This document shows, piece by piece, positions 34,385-42,094 of a stretch of DNA of 51,775 nt. Each line of letters begins with the position of its first letter. Within the stretch, counting starts at the first letter, position 1. The stretch comes from Candidatus Woodwardiibium gallinarum. Lineage in GTDB: Bacteria; Bacillota; Clostridia; Oscillospirales; CAG-382. Below the pieces are notes generated by a model that saw only the letters and a list, made by a program, of their open reading frames with translations, was not told where the DNA came from and made no database searches. Both the position numbers and the translations under genes were made by a program. Where the stretch lies: the NCBI GenBank assembly GCA_904419545.1, contig CAJFRY010000006.1:90609-142383 (forward strand). The letters run 5' to 3'.

Positions 34385-35239
34385 TTAAAGCCGCGCGAGC
34401 ATCTCCCGCACGGCGGAAGTCGCGGTTTCGAACGCCTCAAACGGGGTGGAAAAGCTGTATTTATGTCTGATGTCGTCCAGTTTGGACAGCGAGGAAAGGC
34501 CGGTAAACATCATCAGGTGCGGCTCCATCGTCAGCACCAGCTCACGGTCGGGATAGTCGGCGTTCAGTAAGCGGAGCGTTTCCTCCAGCAACGCCTTCCC
34601 CTTCCCCGGCGGCACGATCACGCCGTCCTCGTCTGCATCCTTGATGTGCATATAATCGATATAGTCCTTCAGCAGCCCGTAGGCGGGTGCGGGGTCGAAG
34701 CGGCAGAAAGCGAAATTGCCGCTGTCCAGCACGGCGCGCAGGCGGCCGCCGAAACGGTCGAGCAGCGCTTTCTCGCGCTGCGGCGTGTCTCCCAGGATGT
34801 CCTTCTCATTCTCGTGGCAAAGCATAAAGCCGCGCGCCTCGGCCTTATCCAGCAGCTCGCCGAGCATCCGGCAGGCCGTTTCGGCAAATGCCTCGTCAGA
34901 CTGCCCCTCGCCGCGATAAAACGAAAACACGCGGATGCGCCTGCAGTCCAGCCGGTCGCCGATGTCCATGATACGGTCAAGCAGCGCCTTATGCGCCTCG
35001 AAATCGTCGGTAACCGCGATTTTGCCGATCGGCGAGCCGAGCGCGGACAGGCCGATGCCGGCCTTCTTCAGCTTTCCGCCCACGGCAGATACCTCTGCGT
35101 CGGTGAGCTGCGTAAAGCTCTTCCCGTCCACGCCGCGCAGCTCCAGCAGCGGGATGTTGAGTTTTTTCAGCGCTTCGAGCTGCCCGTCGAAATCGGGCGT
35201 GATCTCATCGGCAAATGCCGAAAGGATGAATTCAGCCAT
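34385..35239 (-). CDS. Sugar phosphate isomerase/epimerase-like TIM barrel
   Basis: 284 residues from ATG 35239 (MAEFILSAFADEI) with GGGAG upstream. AP-endonuclease-2/xylose isomerase-like fold. Metal-binding segments are recognisable as LELRGVDGKS, LCHENEKDILGDT, VLDSGNFAF, YMHIKDAD and LTMEPHLM. Substrate is not predictable; relatives isomerise sugars or inositol derivatives. It lies 19 bp after the MORN-repeat gene and 3 bp before lnt in a tight co-directional run. Confidence 0.88.
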   Translation of the reverse strand: MAEFILSAFADEITPDFDGQLEALKKLNIPLLELRGVDGKSFTQLTDAEVSAVGGKLKKAGIGLSALGSPIGKIAVTDDFEAHKALLDRIMDIGDRLDCRRIRVFSFYRGEGQSDEAFAETACRMLGELLDKAEARGFMLCHENEKDILGDTPQREKALLDRFGGRLRAVLDSGNFAFCRFDPAPAYGLLKDYIDYMHIKDADEDGVIVPPGKGKALLEETLRLLNADYPDRELVLTMEPHLMMFTGLSSLSKLDDIRHKYSFSTPFEAFETATSAVREMLARL

Positions 35240-35258
35240 ATATGCTCCCTCTCTGTCG

Positions 35259-36146
35259 TCATTGTGCGCCGTCCGCAGGGTCGGAGACATCGGGCGGGAC
35301 GGTGTCGTCGACGACCACGATCCTGCCCGCCTCAAAATAGCCGGTGTAAGTGCGGCCGTCCGGCCAGGTGTAAACGGCTTTTTCGCCGTGCTTCCAGCCG
35401 TCGCCGTCGGGGATGAAATTCCCTTCCTCGTCGGTCAGGCGCGTATCCATGCTGTTGGCATGGAAGGTCCCGGTGTAGGTCTCTCCATTGGCCCACTTAT
35501 AAAAGCCCTCGCCTTCCCGCCGGTCGGCGGCGAATTGTCCTTCATAAAAATCGCCGTTGGAAAAATAGAACTTGCCCTGCCCGTCCTTGGTCCCGTCCCT
35601 GAAATCGCCCTCGTAGCGCGCACCGTCGGACCAGACGAACACGCCGAGCCCGTTGGCCAGCCCGTTTTGGAACGCGCCCTCGTAGCGCGCACCGGAAGCC
35701 CACGTGTAGGTGCCCGTGCCCTCCTTGCTGCCGCCCGAGAGATATCCGACATAAACATCCCCGTTTTCATAGGTATAGGTGCCGTAGCCGGTCAGTTCGT
35801 CATCGACGAACGAGCCCTCATAGACATCCCCCGTGGTAGCGAAAACCATTTTCCCGTTCCCATGACGGTAGATGCCTTCGATGTCGCCCGTGTAGACGTC
35901 GCCGTTGGAATAGGTGATGGTGCGATTCATATAATCCAGCTCGGCGGTGACGCCGCCGGGCACTTTAATCGTGCCGGTGACGGGCTGACCGCTCTGCACC
36001 TTGCCGAAAAAGGTATAGCCCTTATCGGTGCTCTTATACCGGTAGCCGAGCGCAAGCAGCACGACGAGCGTCACACAGACGGCGACGAGCGCGATGATAA
36101 AGATGAGAACGAGGGGGTTAATCCCCTTCTTCCGTCTCTCGTACAT
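35259..36146 (-). CDS. Membrane-anchored MORN-repeat protein
   Basis: 295 residues. A short basic N-terminus (YERRKKG) and one membrane segment (about 10-34) are followed by about eight MORN-type repeats with the pattern G-x-Y-x-G-x(5-11)-G-x-G (for example DVYEGSF..TGYGTYTYENG, ARYEGDF..GQGKFYFSNG). The ending is acidic. Topology predicts an extracytoplasmic repeat domain. MORN repeats form extended hairpin arrays in membrane- or scaffold-linked proteins. Role unknown; its place between cell-cycle and envelope genes (parAB, serS, lnt) hints at an envelope function. Confidence 0.88.
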   Translation of the reverse strand: MYERRKKGINPLVLIFIIALVAVCVTLVVLLALGYRYKSTDKGYTFFGKVQSGQPVTGTIKVPGGVTAELDYMNRTITYSNGDVYTGDIEGIYRHGNGKMVFATTGDVYEGSFVDDELTGYGTYTYENGDVYVGYLSGGSKEGTGTYTWASGARYEGAFQNGLANGLGVFVWSDGARYEGDFRDGTKDGQGKFYFSNGDFYEGQFAADRREGEGFYKWANGETYTGTFHANSMDTRLTDEEGNFIPDGDGWKHGEKAVYTWPDGRTYTGYFEAGRIVVVDDTVPPDVSDPADGAQ

Positions 36147-36170
36147 AAAAGGTTCCCCTCTCTTTCCCGC

Positions 36171-36593
36171 TTACGAGCCGCCGCCGAACATACTCTCGAA
36201 CCAATCGATCAGCTCGGGAAACACATATACGCACACCAGCGCGACCGCAAACAGGACAAGGATTGAGATGAGCATCACGAACATCGACATTCCCTCGTTG
36301 CCGTAGCGTTTTTCCGCCAGTTCCACCTTCTCGGCAGGGATGAAATAGCGTCCGTCGGGCGTGCTTTGTACGACGGCGGAAAGCGGTGTGCCCTCGCGCA
36401 GCGCGTGGCGCAGCAGAACGCCGTTTTTATAACCGAGCGCCGCCAGACCGACCGCCGAGCCTTCGGTGAGCGCGTCGGCCGCCAGCAGCCGGCGAATCAG
36501 ACCGCCCTGCACGCGTTTGATATAAAACGTATAAATCAGAGCCAGCGCCAGACCGGCACAGAGCCCCCATAAAATTTGTTCAACGCTGTTCAT
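36171..36593 (-). CDS. Small two-segment membrane protein, unknown
   Basis: 140 residues. A first hydrophobic helix (about 7-25), a cytoplasmic loop of about 75 residues ([37 protein letters not shown]) and a second helix (about 102-127) precede a short glycine-rich end. The start ATG overlaps the serS stop as ATGA, so translation is coupled. I do not recognise a family. It always reads as a companion of serS and the MORN gene here. Confidence 0.7.
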   Translation of the reverse strand: MNSVEQILWGLCAGLALALIYTFYIKRVQGGLIRRLLAADALTEGSAVGLAALGYKNGVLLRHALREGTPLSAVVQSTPDGRYFIPAEKVELAEKRYGNEGMSMFVMLISILVLFAVALVCVYVFPELIDWFESMFGGGS

Positions 36594-37873
36594 CGCGCCG
36601 CACCGATCACATCGACGCCCATATAGGGTCTGAGCGCCTCGGGCACGGTAACGCTGCCGTCGGCCTGCTGATAATTCTCGAGAATGGCCGCGACCGTGCG
36701 TCCGACAGCTACGCCCGAACCGTTGAGCGTGTGGACGAACGACGCCTTGCCGCGCGGGTCGGTCTTATAACGGATGGCCGCGCGCCGCGCCTGATAGTCC
36801 TCAAAGTCTGAGCAGGAGGATATCTCTACGTAGCGGCCGTAGGACGGCATCCAGACCTCGATGTCGTAGGTCATCGCCGAGGAAAAGCCCAGATCGCCCG
36901 TGCAGAGCATCACAACACGGTAGGGCAGGCCGAGCAGGTCAAGAACATGGCAGGCGTCGGCGGTGAGCTTTTCCAGCTCGTCATACGAGCTTTCCGGCGT
37001 GGTAAACTTCACCAGCTCGACCTTGTTGAACTGGTGCTGGCGGATCAGGCCGCGCTGGTCACGCCCCGCGCTGCCCGCCTCGGCGCGGAAGCAGGCGGAA
37101 TAGGCCGCGTACTTGATCGGCAGCACATCGGCGGACAGGATGTCGCCGCGGTGCATATTCGTCACCGGCACCTCTGCGGTGGGGATGAGGAAATAGTCGT
37201 TGTTCGCCACACGGAACGCGTCCTCCTCAAACTTGGGAAGCTGACCGGTGCCGCGCATCGAATCGCGGTTGACCATATAGGGTGGGAACACCTCGGTGTA
37301 CCCGTGCGCGCCCGTATGCGTATCGAGATAGAAATTGACAACCGCACGCTCCAGCCGCGCGCCGAGACCCTTATAGAAGTGGAAGCGCGCGCCGCTGACC
37401 TTGGCGGCGGTTTCGGGGTCGAGGATGCCGAGGTCGCGCCCGAGGTCCCAATGCGCCTTCGGCTCGAAGCCGAACTGCGTCGGCTCGCCGCTGCGGCGGA
37501 TTTCGGCGTTCTCGCTGTCGTCCTTCCCGACGGGGACGCGCGGATTCGGCAGGTTGGGGATGGAGAGCAGGACGTCCTCCAGCTCCTTTTCGATCTCTGC
37601 CTGACGCGCGTCGTCCTCCTTAATGCGGCGGGCGATGGCCTTCAGCTCCTCAAAAACAGCCGAAACGTCCTGCCCCGCCTTCTTGAGGGCGGGGATTTCC
37701 TTATTTTTGGCATTCTGTCTGGCCTTCTGCTCCTCGTTGTCCGCTATCAGCGCACGGCGCGCAGCGTCCAGCTCAAGGGCTTTGTCGACCGACGCCGAAT
37801 AGTCGGTCCCGCGCGTCGCCAGGCGCACCTTGACCGCCTCCGCGTTTTCCCTGATGTATTTGATGTCGAGCAT
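36590..37873 (-). CDS. serS: Serine--tRNA ligase
   Basis: 427 residues, full length. The N-terminal coiled-coil arm (about 28-110) that grips tRNA-Ser is followed by a class II catalytic domain. Motif 2 has [20 protein letters not shown], and motif 3 has [20 protein letters not shown]. It charges tRNA-Ser (and tRNA-Sec where present). It lies 46 bp after parB and overlaps the next small gene by 4 bp. No T-box leader is present, so it is expressed from an upstream promoter with parA and parB. Confidence 0.97.
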   Translation of the reverse strand: MLDIKYIRENAEAVKVRLATRGTDYSASVDKALELDAARRALIADNEEQKARQNAKNKEIPALKKAGQDVSAVFEELKAIARRIKEDDARQAEIEKELEDVLLSIPNLPNPRVPVGKDDSENAEIRRSGEPTQFGFEPKAHWDLGRDLGILDPETAAKVSGARFHFYKGLGARLERAVVNFYLDTHTGAHGYTEVFPPYMVNRDSMRGTGQLPKFEEDAFRVANNDYFLIPTAEVPVTNMHRGDILSADVLPIKYAAYSACFRAEAGSAGRDQRGLIRQHQFNKVELVKFTTPESSYDELEKLTADACHVLDLLGLPYRVVMLCTGDLGFSSAMTYDIEVWMPSYGRYVEISSCSDFEDYQARRAAIRYKTDPRGKASFVHTLNGSGVAVGRTVAAILENYQQADGSVTVPEALRPYMGVDVIGAAR

Positions 37874-37919
37874 TTCTATCGTCCCTTTCCAAATTTATGG
37901 CGTCGGCTTAAAAAGCCGT

Positions 37920-38822
37920 TCATTCTTCCTCCGAGAACAGCTCGTCGCCGCACAATGATTTCATCAGCAGCTCCAGGTCGTCGGCCGAGGAATAGGCCAG
38001 CGCCAGACTGCCGCTTCCGTTCGGCTTGCGGCGGATGGTCACCCGCCGGCCGAGGATGCCGCCGGCCTTGCTTTCGAGCTGCTTATAATACGTGCGGCTG
38101 ATAAGCGACTGACCGCCCGGCTGCGCTTTGTCCTGCCCTTCGAGCAGCAGCTTGACGTAGCGCTCGGTCTCGCGCACGGACAGCCCGCTGCGCACAACGG
38201 TATCGGCGCAGGCGCAGACCGCCTCGTCCGCAAGGACGCCGCAGAGCGGGAGCAGGCTGCGCGCGTGGCCGTAGTTCAGACTGCCGTCAATGCAGAGATC
38301 CTGCACCTTCTGCGGCAGCGTAAGCAGACGCAGCATATTTGCCACCGACGCGCGGGACTTCCCCACGCGGCGCGCCGCTTCCTCCTGTGTAAGCCCGAAC
38401 GCGTCGATGAGGTCACGGTAACCCGACGCTTCTTCGATGGGATTCAGGTCGGCCCGCTGTAAATTTTCCACCAGCGAGACGGCCGCCGCCGACTCGTCCG
38501 ACAGGTCCTTGACGAGCACGGGGACCTCTGACAGGCCGGCCATTTTGGCTGCGCGCCAGCGGCGCTCGCCGGCGATGATCTCATAATAGCCGTTCTCCCG
38601 CCGGCGCACGACGATGGGCTGGATCAGCCCGTGCTCGGCGATCGATTCGGCCAGCTCCTGTAACGCTTCTTTATCAAAATTCCGCCGCGCCTGCTTGCGG
38701 TTGGGCTCGATATCGAGCGTGCGCAGCATCGCGGTGCGGTTGGCGCCGGTCTCGGCGTCGTTGTCGGCCAGCAGCGCGTCCAGTCCGCGGCCGAGCCCTT
38801 TTTTCGGATTTGCAGTCGCCAT
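37920..38822 (-). CDS. parB: Chromosome-partitioning protein ParB/Spo0J
   Basis: 300 residues. KKGLGRGLDALL N-terminus, the CTP-binding GERRWR motif (85-90) and ENLQRADLNPIEEA (119-132) define a ParB CTPase clamp. The helix-turn-helix is at about 144-166 (LTQEEAARRVGKSRASVANM), and the C-terminal dimerisation domain follows. It loads on parS sites and spreads, working with ParA to segregate origins. No obvious parS palindrome was seen in the window. It lies 25 bp after parA. Confidence 0.96.
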   Translation of the reverse strand: MATANPKKGLGRGLDALLADNDAETGANRTAMLRTLDIEPNRKQARRNFDKEALQELAESIAEHGLIQPIVVRRRENGYYEIIAGERRWRAAKMAGLSEVPVLVKDLSDESAAAVSLVENLQRADLNPIEEASGYRDLIDAFGLTQEEAARRVGKSRASVANMLRLLTLPQKVQDLCIDGSLNYGHARSLLPLCGVLADEAVCACADTVVRSGLSVRETERYVKLLLEGQDKAQPGGQSLISRTYYKQLESKAGGILGRRVTIRRKPNGSGSLALAYSSADDLELLMKSLCGDELFSEEE

Positions 38823-38847
38823 GATGTTGTTTCGTTCCCTCCCCGTT

Positions 38848-39621
38848 TTATCCGCCGAGCCGCTTGATGAGTTCCTCTGCGACCAGCGTATAAGCGACCG
38901 CCCCGCGCGAGGAACGGTCGTACTCGGTGATCGGCTGCCCGAAGCTGGGCGCCTCGCTCACCTTGACGTTGCGCGGGATCGGTACGCGGAACAGCTTGTC
39001 CGCAAAATGGCGCTTAATCTCGTCCATCACCTGCACGGTGAGGTTGAGCCGCCCGTCGTACATATTGATCAGCACGCCCAGCAGCTCAAGCGACGGGTTG
39101 TACAGCTTCTTGATCTGGCGGATGGTCTGGGTAAGCTGGGAAAGCCCCTCCAACGAGTAATATTCGCACAGCAGCGGCACGACTACCCCGTCCGCCGCAG
39201 TGAGCGCGTTGATCGTCAGCAGCCCGAGCGAGGGCGGACAGTCGACGGCAATTACGTCGTACTGCTCGCGCAGGGGACGCAGCGCATCGCGCAGGCGGTA
39301 CTGGCGGCGCTCCTCGTCCACCAGCTCCAGCTCGGCGCCGACGAGGTCCATCGACGAGGGGATGACCGACAGGTTCTTGAAATCGGTGCGGACAACGGCC
39401 TCGTCGGCCTTCAGCCGCCCGATAAGCAGATCGTAGACCGTGCCGCCCGCACGACGCTTGCTGATGCCCAGCCCCGAGGTGGCGTTGCCCTGCGGGTCTG
39501 CGTCGACCAGCAGCACGCGCTTGCCCGCGCGCCCCATCGCCGCCGCGAGGTTGACGGCCGACGTGGTCTTGCCCACGCCGCCCTTCTGGTTGGCGAACAC
39601 GATAATTTTGTACTTCGGCAT
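38848..39621 (-). CDS. parA: Chromosome-partitioning ATPase ParA/Soj
   Basis: 257 residues. Deviant Walker A KGGVGKTTS (13-21), VLLVDADPQGNATSGLG, and the VIAVDCPPSLGLLTINAL Walker B region identify a chromosomal ParA/Soj ATPase. ATP-dependent dimers bind DNA nonspecifically and are released by ParB. Forms the parA-parB pair, and is preceded by a phosphotransferase gene 33 bp upstream whose promoter probably drives the whole run. Confidence 0.96.
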   Translation of the reverse strand: MPKYKIIVFANQKGGVGKTTSAVNLAAAMGRAGKRVLLVDADPQGNATSGLGISKRRAGGTVYDLLIGRLKADEAVVRTDFKNLSVIPSSMDLVGAELELVDEERRQYRLRDALRPLREQYDVIAVDCPPSLGLLTINALTAADGVVVPLLCEYYSLEGLSQLTQTIRQIKKLYNPSLELLGVLINMYDGRLNLTVQVMDEIKRHFADKLFRVPIPRNVKVSEAPSFGQPITEYDRSSRGAVAYTLVAEELIKRLGG

Positions 39622-39654
39622 ATCTGTCCTTCCCTCGCAGAAATCGTAATCCTT

Positions 39655-40596
39655 CTATGAAAAACCGCACACCGTGCGCAGGATGTCGCGCTCGATATCG
39701 GGCACCCAAGCCACCGGTGCGTGCTCGTAATTCAGCAGGCAGAGCAGCGCGGAAACGTCGCATAACCGCGCGAGCGCGAGCCAGCCGGCAGGCAGCGGGA
39801 CGTCCGAGGCGGCGTTATATCCGTCCGCAAACGCGTCATATACGCCGCTGTCGGGCAGCGCCGCCGCATCATCGTCCCTCCTGCGGAAAAAGTGCCCGAT
39901 GTCGGTATACGGCGAACCGGCGTACGCCCATTCAAAGTCAATCAAAGTCAGTTCCCCGTCCGCGCACATCAGGTTGGCGGACGAGAAATCGCCGTGGCAG
40001 AAAACGCTCCGTTCCTCAAGTCTGTCCAAAAGCGCCGGATTGTCCCGCACAAAGGCGCGCAGCGCCTCGACCGTTTTAGCCTTAAGCCGGGAACCGGGGC
40101 GGCCGTTCAGCAGCACCGTCAGCTTTTCCCGCCAACGCGGCAGGTCCCCGGCGGCGTTCAGCCTTTCGTCCAGCAAAGCGTCGTGCGGATATTGCCGCGT
40201 ATGGAGCAGGCCGCACATCCACCCGGCCTGGCGGGCCAGTTCCGGCGGGAATTTCCCCTGCTCCCGCACGAAGCGGACGAGCGGCACGCCGGGAACCCAC
40301 TCCGCAATCGTATACGCGTACGGAAACGCGCTTTTGCTTCCATCGTGGTAAAACAACTGCGGGACGCGCAGTCTGTCCCGCCAATACGCATACGAAGCGG
40401 CCTCGGTCCCGTCGGTGGCATTGGAATAAATTTTCAGAAAGAACTTCCCCGCATCGGTCTCCACCGCGTAGCCGCTGTTGCCCATGCTCTCGGACAGCGG
40501 GGTGACGCCCAGCACGGTCAGCGAAGTTTCGAACGGTGCGAAAAGCGCGGCGATTTCGGGCAGACCAAGCGAAAGAAAGGCGTTGATCCGTTCCAT
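39655..40596 (-). CDS. Phosphotransferase of the aminoglycoside/choline kinase fold
   Basis: 313 residues. Kinase-like signature VFCHGDFSSANLM (catalytic Asp) followed by LIDFEWAYAGSPYTDIG (metal-binding Asp). The N-terminal lobe has FFLKIYSN as the ATP-lysine strand. Family members phosphorylate antibiotics, choline, sugars or spore-coat substrates; the substrate here is not predictable. It is the first gene after a consensus promoter (40648-40676) and is followed by parA, so it may be housekeeping and not resistance. Confidence 0.85.
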   Translation of the reverse strand: MERINAFLSLGLPEIAALFAPFETSLTVLGVTPLSESMGNSGYAVETDAGKFFLKIYSNATDGTEAASYAYWRDRLRVPQLFYHDGSKSAFPYAYTIAEWVPGVPLVRFVREQGKFPPELARQAGWMCGLLHTRQYPHDALLDERLNAAGDLPRWREKLTVLLNGRPGSRLKAKTVEALRAFVRDNPALLDRLEERSVFCHGDFSSANLMCADGELTLIDFEWAYAGSPYTDIGHFFRRRDDDAAALPDSGVYDAFADGYNAASDVPLPAGWLALARLCDVSALLCLLNYEHAPVAWVPDIERDILRTVCGFS

Positions 40597-40647
40597 CTTG
40601 ACTCCTCTCTGCGCGGGGACTGGCGCGCCGATCCGACTGATTAAAAA

Positions 40648-40676
40648 ATTATACCATTTCCTGCCCCGAAAGTCAA
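40648..40676 (-). promoter_or_regulatory. Promoter of the phosphotransferase-parAB-serS run
   Basis: Minus strand TTGACT (40676-40671), exactly 17 bp, TATAAT (40653-40648), about 50 bp upstream of the start codon. Confidence 0.88.
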
Positions 40677-40734
40677 GGCGCGACGCATTTATTTACATCT
40701 GTCCGCCGTGTTTTTTACAGTTTCCGGAGATGTG

Positions 40735-40764
40735 TTGAAATGCAGGGGGAAAGTATGATATAAT
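40735..40764 (+). promoter_or_regulatory. Promoter of the 40925 membrane protein
   Basis: TTGAAA (40735-40740), 18 bp, TATAAT (40759-40764). It is divergent from the parAB promoter and gives a leader of about 150 nt. Confidence 0.75.
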
Positions 40765-40807
40765 AAATCAACGATATGCTTCTTCGAACACGGCAAACCG
40801 CAATTCG

Positions 40808-40836
40808 CGCGGAACGGGGGCTTCCGCGTCTTTTTT
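40808..40836 (+). terminator. Leader terminator (attenuator candidate)
   Basis: CGCGGAA (40808-40814) pairs with TTCCGCG (40822-40828), then TC and six T. It lies between the promoter at 40735-40764 and the gene at 40925, so most transcripts may stop here unless read-through is controlled. Confidence 0.75.
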
Positions 40837-40924
40837 GCCTCGCAGCGGTATCCATCTGTATGGTGCCGACGGGGCTTTCCGTAAGAAAACCGCCAAACAA
40901 CCAATCGGAGGGAACAGCACGATT

Positions 40925-42094
40925 ATGAAACCGTATCTGAAAGCCGCAGGACGATTTTTGACCGTTTTCGTCCTGCTGATCGCCGTCACACAGGCCGCTT
41001 ACGCCGTCACAAGGGCAATTCCCTTCGTGCCGGAGGGCTACGACCCGTCCCTCGTCGGCGCGTGGGCCGGCGCGCTGATGCTTCTCGTCCTCTTTTTCCT
41101 GCTGGTGCGGACGGCCACGCTCTACGACCGCGCGCTGCGGAAGCAGTACGCGGACGTCGGGGAAGGACGCCCGCTGCGCTTCCTGCTGTGCAGCGTTCGC
41201 TTCTGGGCGGAGACGGCCGCGTTCGCGCTGCTCTTCCTGCTGCTGCCGCTTTCGTGGCTGGACGCGGCGCTGCCGGTCCTGTTTCCGAATAAAGCGCTCT
41301 GTCTCGTCATCCTGCTGCCGCTGCTGTTCCTCGTCCAGCTCGCCGCGCGTTTTTCGGCGTTCCGCGCGTTCGGCCGGATGAACGAATCCCGCGAGCCTTA
41401 CGCGGAGAGCAAAGCCTATCGCCGGGCCCTGACCTGCATCTCGTTCGGCTGCGCGCTGGGCGCCGTCGGCGCCGAGCTGCTGGTACGGCTGATTTGCGGC
41501 GTATGGCCGACGCTCTCCAAGCTCCTCACACCGGGCGTGCTGGCAGTGCTGATCCCCGTACTGATCGCGCTGCTCGTGCTGCCGCCCGTCTTCCGGCTGC
41601 TGCGCGCGTGGAAGAAGCGAAAAGCCTTCCTCAAAAAACTCAAAGCCGTCGCGGCGGAAAAGGGGTACGGCCTCTCGGAGATCCGCCGCCCCTACGCGTC
41701 GCTGTTCTCCCTCTCGGCGGGCGAGGACTTTACGCTGCAAATGGGAGACAAACGCTATTCCTGCAAACTCATCTGCGCCAAGCGGCGCAGCAGGCCGATG
41801 ACCGTACTCGGGAACGGGGTCTGCGCGTTCGAGCACACGATCCGCCTGACAAAGATCGAGCTGTTCACCTATGAAACGCATACCTCCTTCGGCTATGAAT
41901 CCCCCTGCAAAAAGGTGCTCATCATCAATCCCGCGCCGAAGTTCCTGCAGAAAGAAGAACAAAACAAGACCCTGCCGCTCGACAACGGCGACACGGTGGG
42001 CGACAGCATCATCTACGCGGCGACCGGCTTTCTCAACGCACTCGACCGCGGAAAGCTGGGCCGGGAAAGGAGCCTGAGCCATGCGGACGAATAA
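40925..42094 (+). CDS. Multi-pass membrane protein, unknown
   Basis: 389 residues from ATG 40925 with GGAGGG 12 nt upstream. About six hydrophobic segments lie in residues 10-235, followed by a basic linker (AWKKRKAFLKKLKAVAAEKG) and a soluble cytoplasmic domain of about 145 residues with beta character. I do not recognise a family. The next gene begins inside its last codons (42081), so the two are co-translated. They probably work together at the membrane. Confidence 0.72.
   Translation: MKPYLKAAGRFLTVFVLLIAVTQAAYAVTRAIPFVPEGYDPSLVGAWAGALMLLVLFFLLVRTATLYDRALRKQYADVGEGRPLRFLLCSVRFWAETAAFALLFLLLPLSWLDAALPVLFPNKALCLVILLPLLFLVQLAARFSAFRAFGRMNESREPYAESKAYRRALTCISFGCALGAVGAELLVRLICGVWPTLSKLLTPGVLAVLIPVLIALLVLPPVFRLLRAWKKRKAFLKKLKAVAAEKGYGLSEIRRPYASLFSLSAGEDFTLQMGDKRYSCKLICAKRRSRPMTVLGNGVCAFEHTIRLTKIELFTYETHTSFGYESPCKKVLIINPAPKFLQKEEQNKTLPLDNGDTVGDSIIYAATGFLNALDRGKLGRERSLSHADE

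Noticed and set aside
36590-40596. A parS site near parAB
   Set aside because: No 16-bp palindrome close to TGTTTCACGTGAAACA was found by eye here or elsewhere. Partial GTTTCACGT matches at 3684 and about 44439 are half-sites only.
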